Shown here: positions 34,137 through 42,368 of the stretch, in pieces
Numbering within the stretch: position 1 is the first letter of the stretch
Layout of the letters: each line of letters starts with the position of its first letter
Translations under genes and position numbers: made by a program
The notes under the pieces: model-generated
What the model saw: the letters and a program-made list of their open reading frames with translations, nothing else
What the model was told of the DNA's origin: nothing
The model's database searches: none
NCBI RefSeq assembly: GCF_006385675.1
Contig: NZ_VFRR01000024.1
Coordinates: forward strand, 1-48,774
Direction of reading: 5' to 3'
Source: Maribrevibacterium harenarium
GTDB taxonomy: Bacteria > Pseudomonadota > Gammaproteobacteria > Pseudomonadales > Marinomonadaceae
DNA: 48,774 bases

Positions 34137-35507
34137 TTAAAAGAAGGGTAGTCCATGTTTGGTTTTGATTTCGACGACCGGCTCCGTACGGTGACTTAAA
34201 GACCTTATCAATATTGGTGCGACAATAATACTAAGCACGACGTTGGATAGTGGCAGCGCCAACCATATTCCTTGTGTCCCCAACACTGTAGGAAAGGCCA
34301 ACAGGAATGGGATTTGAATCACGATATTTCCCAATGCGACGAGCATGGCTTCACGGTTTTGTCCAACTGATAAGAAATACACCGATGCGACAAATAGAAA
34401 ACCATCCAAGCACAAAGCAAACAAATGCAGTCGCATGCCTTCAATCGTAATTTGAACCAGCCCAGTTTGCTGAGTAGTAAAAAATCCGATTAACTGCTCC
34501 GAAAAGACGTTGGCGATCAGCGTGGTGCATAAGCCTAGACCTAAGACGATTTTTAAAGCCAATGTCATAGTGGTTTTTATGTGCTTAGGCTGCTTTGCCC
34601 CATAGTAATAACTGATAGGAGGCTGAATACCATTCGCTAATCCTTCTGCAATCAAGTAATAGAGCAGGGCAATGTAATTAATAATCGCGAAGGCACTCAC
34701 ATACTCAACGGAGCCGTATTTAAGTAATAATGTGTTGTGGGCAGCAACAATAAAACTAAAGTATAGAAACATCACCAGTCCAGAGCTGCCTGTTTTCAGT
34801 ACCTGCATCAGATGTTTAAAATTAATAAACTCCAGCACTAAGCGAATGCTGGCTTTGTTTGAACAAAAATAAAGCATAGTAAACACAGCAACAGTGGCTT
34901 GAGAGATTACCGTAGCTATCGCCGCACCTTTTAAGCCTAGATTCCAGTAGCCGAGCATTAAATAATCTAAAACGATATTGAGTAGCGCACCTATCCCTAG
35001 CAATAACGTAGCTAGGTTGGGGCGATCATCATTGCGAACCAGCATGGGCAGAGCCCCTGATGCAATGGTCATGATGGCTCCCCATTGAAAAACATTAATG
35101 TAATCAAGCGCCCATTGATAAGCTGTTGCCTCAGCGCCTTGTAAGGAAAGTAGATAGCTGCCACTAAATGCTAAGTAGCCACTGGAAACGATGGAAAGTA
35201 ATAGGATCAGCCATAAAGAAGCGGTTAGACTACTGGACGCTTTTGCGTTGTCACCTGCACCACGTTGTTGAGACATGATGGCACCGCCCCCCATGCCCAC
35301 TAAAATCCCAAAACCAATGATTAGACCAAGGATTGGCCAAGCCAAATTCATGGCTGCAAGTCCACTTGCTCCGACAAAGTGTCCAACAAACAAGCCGTCA
35401 ATGACTTGATAAAGACCATTAACCAGCATGCCCGCTACCGATGGGATGGCAAACCGCCAAAAAGTTCGCTGAACAGAGCCTGTGATGGAAAGAGATGCGT
35501 GTTCCAT
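34137..35507 (-). CDS. MATE-family efflux protein
   Basis: A 456-residue inner-membrane protein with about twelve hydrophobic segments in two homologous halves. The first half has PSVAGMLVNGLYQVIDGLFV and GGGAIMSQQRGAG, both typical of MATE exporters, which expel cationic compounds in exchange for Na+ or H+. AGGTGAC precedes the ATG. It diverges from a LysR gene across 103 bp, which is probably its regulator. Confidence 0.88.
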   Translation of the reverse strand: MEHASLSITGSVQRTFWRFAIPSVAGMLVNGLYQVIDGLFVGHFVGASGLAAMNLAWPILGLIIGFGILVGMGGGAIMSQQRGAGDNAKASSSLTASLWLILLLSIVSSGYLAFSGSYLLSLQGAEATAYQWALDYINVFQWGAIMTIASGALPMLVRNDDRPNLATLLLGIGALLNIVLDYLMLGYWNLGLKGAAIATVISQATVAVFTMLYFCSNKASIRLVLEFINFKHLMQVLKTGSSGLVMFLYFSFIVAAHNTLLLKYGSVEYVSAFAIINYIALLYYLIAEGLANGIQPPISYYYGAKQPKHIKTTMTLALKIVLGLGLCTTLIANVFSEQLIGFFTTQQTGLVQITIEGMRLHLFALCLDGFLFVASVYFLSVGQNREAMLVALGNIVIQIPFLLAFPTVLGTQGIWLALPLSNVVLSIIVAPILIRSLSHRTEPVVEIKTKHGLPFF

Positions 35508-35610
35508 GTTGTCACCTGAAGTTGATATCCATTTATTATTAAATGAAAATAAGATGAACCAAAGTTAGCATTCATCTTAAAAAGAGATGGAGTGAAGCAG
35601 GAGTAAGAGT

Positions 35611-36489
35611 TTGAATTGGACAATTGATCAACTAAAGATCTTTGAAATGGCCGCATCAGAAGGTTCATTTTCAGCCGCAGCACGGAAACTTGGGAAAGCC
35701 CAATCCCGGGTGAGTACTGCGATCGCTGATCTAGAGTTAGATCTTGGGGCTGAATTATTCGACCGCTCGCTGCATACTCCGACATTAACGCCTTTTGGCC
35801 AGGAAATGTTAACAGAGGCTCGGTTTGTACTGGCTCAGCGAGATAGACTGAATGCTAGGGCCATGGCTGCAGCGTCAGGTCAAGATATTGAACTAGTCAT
35901 CGCAGGAGATGAAGCGGTCCCACTCGTTGGCTTTCAAACCATTTTTGCGCGATTGGCTGAGCAATTTCCAAATTTAAAACTAACGCTCACGCATGGTTCC
36001 AGAAACGATATCGCTGCCGCGGTTCTATCTAGTAGAGCCACTATGGGGGTATTGTTCCGATCAAGTCAGTTAGACGATGAAATAGAATTTCACTCAGTTG
36101 GGCATTTTAGACAAACCCTAATTGTGGCTAAAGATCATCCATTAAGCAGAAACGCTGAACCTAATTTGTCCCAGCTGCAAGCATTTCGTCAGTTGGTGAT
36201 TTGTGACCGATTAGGAGAAAACCGAGCGGCACCGCTGACGTCTAACTACTGGCACATTGACAGTTATTATCAAATCTCTGAAATGGTGGCCATGGGGCTC
36301 GGTTGGGCGCTGGTGCCAGAACACATAGCGCTTTCCCCTTGGTATCGTGATTCTCTGATTAGCTTATCCACGCAAAACATCCCGCAGTCTACTATTGTGG
36401 AAGTGGGTGTGATAAAGCGACGTGATCAGCACTTTGGTGAAGCCGGACAATGGTTATTACGAGAGCTAGAGCAGCTGTTTAATCATTAA
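35611..36489 (+). CDS. LysR-family regulator divergent from MATE exporter
   Basis: A 292-residue LysR protein with the helix-turn-helix in GSFSAAARKLGKAQSRVSTA and an effector domain after residue 90. The start codon is TTG at 35611, placed eight bases after AGGAG. It lies head to head with the MATE gene, and its 3' end overlaps by 4 bp the tail of a LysR pseudogene on the other strand. Confidence 0.86.
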   Translation: MNWTIDQLKIFEMAASEGSFSAAARKLGKAQSRVSTAIADLELDLGAELFDRSLHTPTLTPFGQEMLTEARFVLAQRDRLNARAMAAASGQDIELVIAGDEAVPLVGFQTIFARLAEQFPNLKLTLTHGSRNDIAAAVLSSRATMGVLFRSSQLDDEIEFHSVGHFRQTLIVAKDHPLSRNAEPNLSQLQAFRQLVICDRLGENRAAPLTSNYWHIDSYYQISEMVAMGLGWALVPEHIALSPWYRDSLISLSTQNIPQSTIVEVGVIKRRDQHFGEAGQWLLRELEQLFNH

Positions 36490-37238
36490 TCTGAGCTGAG
36501 CTTTCGAAGGATCGACGCAAAATTTAAGGTCGTTGGAGTTGGCTGGCGTTGACGATAAGCCAAAGCGATGCAGATCTTTGGTGTCGGGGCAACAATGGAT
36601 CGGAACGTAACGCCTGCAATAGATAGCTATCGCATGGCATCAGGCAAAAGAGACACGCCTAGGTTCGCTGCGACAAGGGAGAGTATGGAGGCGACTTGTG
36701 GCGCGGCGGGGCTGATTGAGGGATCAAATCCTGCAATCCTACATTTTTCCAGTACCGTATCATGCAGACTGATGGCATCTTCTCTTGCGGTCATGATAAA
36801 GGAGGAAGCGGCTAGCTTCTGCAAGGTAATGGCTTCCTTGATTACCAACTCGACCTCTGGATACACCGCTTGAAAGGCTTTGATGGAGTCTGGGATTTTA
36901 GGATTCAGAGCAGCGGTTCCAGTGAAGCCGAGATGTAAACTACCGGATAAGCCTTTTGCCGCTCTTTGACTCATGCGTAATGCATGCTGAGCTGCGGTGG
37001 GTAGATCTTTAACGGCTTGGTAAAACACTTCTCCGACTTATGTTAGTTCCACCCCTTGCGGGATGCAATGAAATAAAGCCGCGCCCACTTCTCGTTCTAA
37101 ATCCTTGATTTGCTAACTTAACGGCGGTTGTTTGATGCCTAAATTAGCCGCAGCACGGGTCATGTTTTTTTTATCGGCTACCGCCAAAAAGTAGCGAATA
37201 TGTCTGAGTTCAATAGGGATATGTTTTGCAAATGTCAT
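36486..37238 (-). pseudogene. LysR-family regulator, two stops and a frameshift
   Basis: From an ATG at 37238 the reading gives [20 protein letters not shown] and [15 protein letters not shown], the normal LysR helix-turn-helix. A TAG then interrupts it, followed by QIKDLEREVGAALF and a TAA near VELT. The rest of the effector domain (36627-37028) is intact to SLLPDAMR. There a one-base shift leads to AIAIAGVTFRSIVAPTP and a normal end at 36486. The original protein was about 250 residues or more. Three lesions show it is dead. Confidence 0.85.
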
Positions 37239-37295
37239 CTTGATTTTTCATATGTTAAAGCTCTTAATGACGCAGAACTAGAATTAGTGATTTCT

Positions 37296-37517
37296 TTACA
37301 CCTGTTGTTCATACGCTAATGTGCCTATTGTTTTTAAGGCATGGATAAATTTGTCATTGAATTCACAGCAGGCCGCTACCCTAATGCAGTTTTTACAGTG
37401 AGGGTTAGGTGAGCATACGATGCCAGGCATAATTAGAATGCGTTGCTGTAATGCTCGCTGATAAAGCGTCAAGGCGCTGATCGACTTAGGTAGCATATAG
37501 GTGGCCTTCACCTGCAA
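37296..37517 (-). pseudogene. C-terminal fragment of a MocR/PdxR-type regulator
   Basis: The 73-residue frame reads LPKSISALTLYQRALQQRIL, then IMPGIVCSPNPHCKNCIRVA and HALKTIGTLAYEQQ. This is the C-terminal end of the aminotransferase-like domain of GntR/MocR regulators, in which the Pro-Gly and Cys-Ile-Arg segments line the PLP site. The helix-turn-helix and most of the aminotransferase domain are missing and the region upstream carries no clear continuation. It is a relic, with moderate confidence in the family. Confidence 0.6.
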
Positions 37518-37834
37518 AGTTCGAAGAAAAGTACTTTTTAGACAAGACTACTGTCTAGCAAATGCTGGGAAGTCCAAATTGCAAAAATGTTGAGGCTCTA
37601 TCTAAGTATCTTGTTAGTGAGTGGATTCAAATGTCAGGTATTTCCAGGCAGCATAGTCATCCGAACACCTTTCGAACCTTGCTTAGATTAATTCGTACAT
37701 AAGCCAGATTATCAATAATAGGCTAAGGTCCAAACAACCAGTGACTGCTTATAAAAAACCAAGCATACATTGTTAACATTGAGCAGGTAAGATAGATAAT
37801 AGGCATAAATGTCATCGTGCTTTCTGGCAAAAGA
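37518..37834. other. stretch without a recognised gene
   Basis: A+T-rich sequence between the MocR relic and the terminators of the transporter fragment. I see no coding fragment or clear repeat. Confidence 0.5.
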
Positions 37835-37876
37835 GCCCTCAAAAGAGGGCTAAGAAGCCTACGAGAATCCGTAGGC
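37835..37876 (-). terminator. tandem hairpins downstream of the transporter fragment
   Basis: On the minus strand AAGCCTACG and CGTAGGCTT form one hairpin, followed by GCCCTC-TTTT-GAGGGC and then TCTTTT. The second has terminator character. Both lie just after the stop of the 2-hydroxycarboxylate transporter fragment. Confidence 0.7.
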
Positions 37877-37892
37877 TTGTGCTGCTCGCTAG

Positions 37893-38579
37893 CTATACCA
37901 GAATGGATACAATCACTCCGGAGATTAACAATACGAATGCTCCGCCTAAGCGTGAGCTTATTTGCGCAAAGGGCATAAGTTTCATGCGCTTAGAAGCGGA
38001 TAACACTGCGACATCGCCTGTACCTCCCATATTCGCCATACAAAGACCGGCGGTGATGGCAGACTCGATTGGGTAGAAGCCGACTAAACGACCAATGAGC
38101 CCGGCGCCGATGGCTGCCCCAAAAACAACTGCTGCAACAATTAATACGTAATGGATAGAGAGAGCGTTGATTACCGTATCTAGGTTGGTGTAAGCGATGC
38201 CAATGCCAAACAGTTGTGCGAGCGTTAGGTTTTTGGCCACAAAACTAAACCATTGCGCGGAGGAGTCTGAAATGATCTTAGGAGCGATATTTGTCACTTT
38301 GACTAACGCGACTACAATTATCATTAATGCGTAAGTGTGTAGGTTGATGAAATGGCTAAGTATCGCACCGACAAGATAAAATACGATGGCGATAACTAAT
38401 CCAATGCCCATTTTTTGTAAACTAAGCTCCTGCTTTTGTTCCTCGATCTTAACGCCGGGCATGATATTACCTTGACCACTTAATGCTGGATAAAGTTCTC
38501 CGACTTTATTCAGAATACTGGCAAGGATGATTGAAAATACGTTGCCTAGCGCGATAGGCAGCCCTCTTGGATGACTCAA
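37893..38579 (-). pseudogene. 2-hydroxycarboxylate transporter (CitS/2HCT family), N-terminal half missing
   Basis: The 228 residues have several membrane segments and end with GLCMANMGGTGDVAVLSASK, then FAQISSRLGGAFVLLISG. This is the conserved C-terminal half of the Na+/citrate-malate symporters. Family members are about 440 residues long, so roughly the first half is absent. The reading frame opens only at a TTG that directly abuts the terminator of the XRE-cupin gene, and a stop lies just upstream in the same frame. No promoter or ribosome site is visible. I regard it as a deletion product. Confidence 0.78.
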
Positions 38580-38616
38580 AAACCACCCTCACATTCTCAC
38601 CAGTGAGGGTGGTTTT
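38579..38616. terminator. strong terminator hairpin after the XRE-cupin gene
   Basis: AAAACCACCCTCAC (38579-38592) pairs with GTGAGGGTGGTTTT (38603-38616) in a 14-bp perfect stem with a 10-nt loop. T-runs follow in both directions (TTTTTG on minus, TTTTCTTTTT on plus). Confidence 0.88.
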
Positions 38617-38620
38617 CTTT

Positions 38621-39205
38621 TTAACGGTTGACTATCGCATTACGAATGAAGCGAACTGGGGACGTTTGCTGATTAACATAGCGGTAGCGTTGATCACTCG
38701 GGTAGCTGATAGATTGACCCGCCTGAAGAACATGGGTTTTATCGCTAAGCTCTAGATGCAAAACACCTTCAATGATGTAGAGCATTTCAAAAAATCCTGT
38801 CGGATCCGGTTCTGCTTGGTAGAAGTCGCCAGCAGCAAGTTTCCAAGACCACAATTCCACTTCATTTTGAGCAATAACTGAGCAACCTAAATAGGCTTCG
38901 CTGCCCGCTTTCGCACCTTTCCAAGTCAAAATCTGCTCTGGCTGAGTCGTGTTGTCGATAGCAGGGCGAACAATTTCAGAGAACGTTACCCCAAGCACCA
39001 TGGCCAATTGGTTTAATTTTGCGAGGCTGATGTTGGCTTGACCATTTTCAATGGAAGCCACCATTCTGCGGCTAACCTCAGCTTGGTCGGCCAGTTGTTG
39101 CTGGGTCAATTGGCGCTCGTTACGAAGGCGCTTTACATTTTCAGCCACGAACTCCAAGACAGCAGGAGTTTCGGCAGGGTGTGAGTCGGACAAAGCAAAC
39201 TCCAT
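38621..39205 (-). CDS. XRE-family regulator with C-terminal cupin domain
   Basis: A 194-residue regulator. The helix-turn-helix lies at about residues 22-76 (LTQQQLADQAEVSRRMVASI). The cupin barrel at about 115-190 includes FFEMLYIIEGVLHLEL and LQAGQSISYPSDQRYRYVN. Such proteins repress neighbouring transport or catabolic genes until a small ligand binds the cupin. It diverges from an EamA exporter. Two near-identical palindromes in the 87-bp gap, one starting 10 bp before its own start codon, suggest autorepression and joint control. Confidence 0.88.
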   Translation of the reverse strand: MEFALSDSHPAETPAVLEFVAENVKRLRNERQLTQQQLADQAEVSRRMVASIENGQANISLAKLNQLAMVLGVTFSEIVRPAIDNTTQPEQILTWKGAKAGSEAYLGCSVIAQNEVELWSWKLAAGDFYQAEPDPTGFFEMLYIIEGVLHLELSDKTHVLQAGQSISYPSDQRYRYVNQQTSPVRFIRNAIVNR

Positions 39206-39214
39206 AAAATTGCA

Positions 39215-39232
39215 TGTGCATTATATTGCACA
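39215..39232. promoter_or_regulatory. operator-like palindrome 1
   Basis: TGTGCA-TTATAT-TGCACA is a perfect inverted repeat with 6-bp arms, 10 bp upstream of the XRE-cupin start. A close copy lies 39 bp away centre to centre. Confidence 0.65.
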
Positions 39233-39253
39233 ATAAGCGAATGAGTGTTAATT

Positions 39254-39271
39254 TGTGCACTATATTACACA
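39254..39271. promoter_or_regulatory. operator-like palindrome 2
   Basis: TGTGCA-CTATAT-TACACA differs from palindrome 1 at two positions and lies 21 bp upstream of the EamA exporter start. The pair is the probable binding site of the XRE-cupin regulator. Confidence 0.65.
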
Positions 39272-39292
39272 AATCAATAAGAGTGAACAGCT

Positions 39293-40231
39293 ATGTTTCA
39301 AAACACAGTATTGCCATGGTTGGCCCGTTGGATAGGCCCTAAAACCGCTTTGCTTATGGTAACAGTGGTCTGGGGTGGGACGTTTGTGGTGGTGAAATTT
39401 GGTCTGACTTTAAGCTCTCCCATGTTTTTTGTGGCGTGCCGATTTCTTGTAGCCGCTTTGGCGATTGGGCTGTTGTCCTATCAGTCGCTAAAACGCACCA
39501 CCAAAGCCGACTTAATAGCGGCCATGGCCATTGGTTTGTCCATTACTGGGGGCTACGGCGCACAGACTGTGGGTATGCAATACATTACTAGTAGTGAGTC
39601 GGCGTTTATTACGGCTCTGTATGTTCCTTTGGTGCCATTTATCTTGTTTCTGGTGTTCAAAAAGGTCCCCCATTACATGACCTGTATCGGTGCCTTGGTC
39701 GCATTTATGGGATTGGTAGTGTTATCTGGCGGCGGCTCCAGTTCTCAAACTATGAATATTGGTCACATCATCACGGCGCTCAGCACCATCGCGCTGGCGA
39801 TTGAGATTATTTTAATTAGTCACTTTGCCCCCAACGTGAACCTTAAAAACGTCACGATCTTACAATTGTTCTTTGCAGCGGTGTTTGCCTTTATCTGCAT
39901 GCCAATCGTCGGGGAAACAGAGCTTCCTGAGTTCTCTTGGGCGTTAGTGGGCATTATTGGCGGGTTGAGTATGGCCAGCGCCATTATTCAGCTCACCATG
40001 AACTGGGCACAACGCAGTGTGGATTCTTCTACTGCTGCCATTATTTATGCGGGTGAGCCTGTCTGGGCTGGCATCATTGGACGTATAGCGGGGGAGCGAC
40101 TACCTGCGATGGCACTACTAGGCGGCGTATTGGTAGTGATTGGACTATTGCTTAGTGAACTTCGACCAAAGCGTAAAAAAGCCTTGATCGAAGCACCAGC
40201 AGAGCAAGTCAAAGACGCATTAGAAAAATAG
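39293..40231 (+). CDS. EamA/DMT-family transporter
   Basis: A 312-residue membrane protein with ten hydrophobic segments in two EamA repeats. The first repeat carries MVTVVWGGTFVVVKFGL, the second ends STAAIIYAGEPVWAGIIGRI, the conserved Glu-Pro segment. DMT proteins export amino acids or other metabolites. It is controlled, most likely, by the divergent XRE-cupin protein. Its end overlaps the stop of rcnA on the other strand by 12 bp. Confidence 0.88.
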   Translation: MFQNTVLPWLARWIGPKTALLMVTVVWGGTFVVVKFGLTLSSPMFFVACRFLVAALAIGLLSYQSLKRTTKADLIAAMAIGLSITGGYGAQTVGMQYITSSESAFITALYVPLVPFILFLVFKKVPHYMTCIGALVAFMGLVVLSGGGSSSQTMNIGHIITALSTIALAIEIILISHFAPNVNLKNVTILQLFFAAVFAFICMPIVGETELPEFSWALVGIIGGLSMASAIIQLTMNWAQRSVDSSTAAIIYAGEPVWAGIIGRIAGERLPAMALLGGVLVVIGLLLSELRPKRKKALIEAPAEQVKDALEK

Positions 40232-41005
40232 TACGCTGGCTCCATGCCAGCACATGTAAACGCCGACAACACAGATCAGTGCGCCCGATAGATAGGGCGC
40301 ACGGGTTGCAATGCTATTAAGCCCTGACCAGCGTTGCTGGGCTTTACGAGCGCCAATCGCAGCAATGACTCCGACCGATACTAATGTCAGAGCCAGTCCT
40401 ATGCTGAAAGACAAAACCATGGTTGAACCAAGGGCTACTTCTTTCAATTGAAGACAGATCAAAAGCACTGTCACCGCGGCAGGGCATGGAATAAGCCCAC
40501 CCGTTAGGCCAAAAATAAGGATCTGCAGGTTAGTGGCAGGTTTATTTTCAAAACGCTGTTTGATTTCCATTGCATGGGCACGCTCATGCTCATCAAAGTA
40601 GAGTTCTTCTGGCTCATGGCTATGATCGTGGTGGTCATGGTCATGGTCATGGTCATGATGATGATGTGCGTGACTGCGCTGAGTCCGCCAAATCATCCAG
40701 CTACCCATGATCAACACAATCCCTCCTGAGAGCAACTGAATCCATGGTTCAACATGGGTGGCGGTGAGTTGATTACTGACATATAAACCGCCTAAAGCAA
40801 TCAACCAAACTACCAATGTATGTGAAATCGTCGCCGCCAATCCGAGCATAATGGCTTGTTTGACGGTGCCGTGAATCGCGACAATGAAAGCCGCCATCAT
40901 AGTTTTTGAGTGGCCAGGCTCTAAGCCATGCAAAGCCCCCAACAGGATCGCGCTAGGGATATAGAGCCATGCATTGCCATTTTGTAGAAGTGAAACAAAG
41001 TCCAT
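40220..41005 (-). CDS. rcnA: nickel/cobalt efflux protein RcnA
   Basis: A 261-residue NicO-family inner-membrane protein with about six membrane segments. The first carries the metal motif HGLEPGHSK (residues 26-34). A cytoplasmic or periplasmic loop at about 112-130 is almost entirely His and Asp, and His63 in SHTLVVW follows the family pattern. RcnA expels Ni(II) and Co(II). The gene diverges from rcnR; two RcnR-type operators lie between them. It is somewhat shorter than E. coli RcnA because the His-rich loop is shorter. Confidence 0.9.
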   Translation of the reverse strand: MDFVSLLQNGNAWLYIPSAILLGALHGLEPGHSKTMMAAFIVAIHGTVKQAIMLGLAATISHTLVVWLIALGGLYVSNQLTATHVEPWIQLLSGGIVLIMGSWMIWRTQRSHAHHHHDHDHDHDHHDHSHEPEELYFDEHERAHAMEIKQRFENKPATNLQILIFGLTGGLIPCPAAVTVLLICLQLKEVALGSTMVLSFSIGLALTLVSVGVIAAIGARKAQQRWSGLNSIATRAPYLSGALICVVGVYMCWHGASVLFF

Positions 41006-41040
41006 AGAAAAGTCTTTTAAAGTAAATGTTGAGAAAACTA

Positions 41041-41055
41041 TACTCCCTCTTAGTA
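41041..41055. promoter_or_regulatory. RcnR operator 1
   Basis: TACTCCCTCTTAGTA; its complement reads TACT-AAGAGGG-AGTA. Known E. coli RcnR sites have the form TACT-G6-N-AGTA, with the same 15-bp length and TACT/AGTA ends. It is 35 bp before the rcnA start. Confidence 0.8.
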
Positions 41056-41060
41056 TAAAA

Positions 41061-41075
41061 TACTATGGGGGAGTA
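41061..41075. promoter_or_regulatory. RcnR operator 2
   Basis: TACT-ATGGGGG-AGTA has the TACT/AGTA ends, G-tract and 15-bp length of known RcnR sites. It lies 5 bp from operator 1, in inverse orientation. Confidence 0.82.
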
Positions 41076-41136
41076 TAATTATCCTGCTATCTTTGCCAGT
41101 ACAATAGGCACTGTTCATTCATCAATAGGTTTGGCT

Positions 41137-41409
41137 ATGTCGCATACGATAAAAGACAAAAAGAAGTTGCTTGCACGTGTTAGTAAGATCCAAGGCCAAA
41201 TGAATGGTTTGAAAAAAATGCTAGAGGAAGACGGCGAATGTGAAGCCGTATTACAACAAGTGGCCGCAGTAAAAGGTGCGGTGAATGGCGTGATGCGCGA
41301 GCTGATTAAAGGGCATTTAGTAGAACACATCGCCGAGCAAGAAGATGCTCAAGAACGCGAACAGGACATGCAAGTCATCTTGAAAGTAATAGATTCTTAC
41401 ATTAAATAG
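41137..41409 (+). CDS. rcnR: nickel/cobalt-responsive repressor RcnR
   Basis: A 90-residue CsoR/RcnR-family repressor that matches E. coli RcnR from MSHTI to DSYIK. The Ni/Co ligands known in RcnR are all present: His3, Cys35, His60 and His64. It represses rcnA until nickel or cobalt binds. I chose the ATG at 41137; a start 72 bases upstream would add a segment overlapping the operators and is not real. Confidence 0.94.
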   Translation: MSHTIKDKKKLLARVSKIQGQMNGLKKMLEEDGECEAVLQQVAAVKGAVNGVMRELIKGHLVEHIAEQEDAQEREQDMQVILKVIDSYIK

Positions 41410-41422
41410 CTGGTGTTTTAAA

Positions 41423-41461
41423 AAGCTTATAAAGCAAAGTTTACTGTACCTTTATAAGCTT
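41423..41461 (+). terminator. inverted repeat after rcnR, probable terminator
   Basis: AAGCTTATAAAG (41423-41434) pairs with CTTTATAAGCTT (41450-41461) in a 12-bp stem with a 15-nt loop, 14 bp after the rcnR stop. The stem is A+T-rich and only TATTATT follows, so strength is uncertain. Confidence 0.55.
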
Positions 41462-41534
41462 ATTATTCATTCTTGTGCGACTGCAAAAATGCTTTAAGAA
41501 GATGAAAGTCCTCCAGTTTCTGTGTATCCAGTCT

Positions 41535-42368
41535 TCAAGAAGTCACTTCCTGCCAGATCTCTTCCGCCATCTGCTTGAGGCGCAATGAGTCTTGCCAGCG
41601 ATCGTTGATATCGTGGCCGTCTGCTCCGGTGATGGCGTAGGGACGTGTGCCCAGTTCACAGGTAAAGGACAGAGTGTCATTTTTGTTCGCACGTTCAAGC
41701 CAGTTTTGAAAGCCCCAACGCCACAGGGCGCGAAACGCCTCAACCCATACTTGGTGCTGCGGGAAGCCGAGTGGGATTTGCACTTGCTCGCGGCTGGCAA
41801 CACGACCATGGTAGGCATGACAATGACGCATAATGCTTTGCAGTTGCTTGATTTCCTCATCGGCACCTTCATCAAAGGGGATTTCATAGCCGACCACATA
41901 ATGGGAGAGATCCCCGAGCAGCTGTAAATTTGGCAGTTCTTTCAGGATTTCTAGGGTAAACAGCAGATCATTGGTTAAGCGGTAACGATGGGTTTCAATA
42001 TAAACTGGCACATCAATTTGCTCCGCTAACCGTTGCCAGCCTTCCAATAGATCCATAGCTTGTTTGAGATCATGGGTGCGTACATTCGGTTGAATGGTCA
42101 CATGGTGGGGGCGAAATTCTGCCGCCAGATCCAGCGTGGGTTGTAACGCGTCCACGCTGGTTGGGAAACATTGGCCCTCCATCGTTAGCCCATGGGCTTT
42201 TAATTCTCGTATCAGTGGCAGTACCTGCTGTCGTTGCATCATATGATCTGTGACACCATGAAAGCCGTGCGCTTTAATCTGTGCAATGGCGTCAGGCATA
42301 GGCAGTGTTTCACTGTTGGGCAGGATATTTTCCATTGCCCACATGGACTGCAATATAACTAAACTCAT
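41535..42368 (-). CDS. sugar isomerase/epimerase-like TIM-barrel protein
   Basis: A 277-residue protein of the xylose isomerase-like (AP endonuclease 2 fold) family. Candidate metal ligands appear in YIETHR, GDLSHYVVGYE, CHAYHGRV and TCELG, in the order usual for the family. Members isomerise sugars, keto acids or cyclitols, or cleave ring derivatives. The ATG at 42368 is preceded by AAGGAG and overlaps the reductase stop by 4 bp (ATGA), so it is translationally coupled to the electron-transfer genes. It is the last gene of the oxygenase operon and probably processes the oxygenation product. The substrate is unknown. Confidence 0.78.
   Translation of the reverse strand: MSLVILQSMWAMENILPNSETLPMPDAIAQIKAHGFHGVTDHMMQRQQVLPLIRELKAHGLTMEGQCFPTSVDALQPTLDLAAEFRPHHVTIQPNVRTHDLKQAMDLLEGWQRLAEQIDVPVYIETHRYRLTNDLLFTLEILKELPNLQLLGDLSHYVVGYEIPFDEGADEEIKQLQSIMRHCHAYHGRVASREQVQIPLGFPQHQVWVEAFRALWRWGFQNWLERANKNDTLSFTCELGTRPYAITGADGHDINDRWQDSLRLKQMAEEIWQEVTS

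Noticed and set aside
37893..38579. Complete small 2HCT transporter
   Set aside because: Half the family length, TTG start on a terminator stem, no ribosome site and a stop just upstream.
40620..40672. Short tandem repeat of CATGGT/CATGAT type
   Set aside because: It is the coding sequence of the His/Asp-rich metal loop of RcnA.
41065..41136. N-terminal extension of RcnR
   Set aside because: It would run through the operators and lacks similarity to RcnR; the ATG at 41137 gives the canonical protein.
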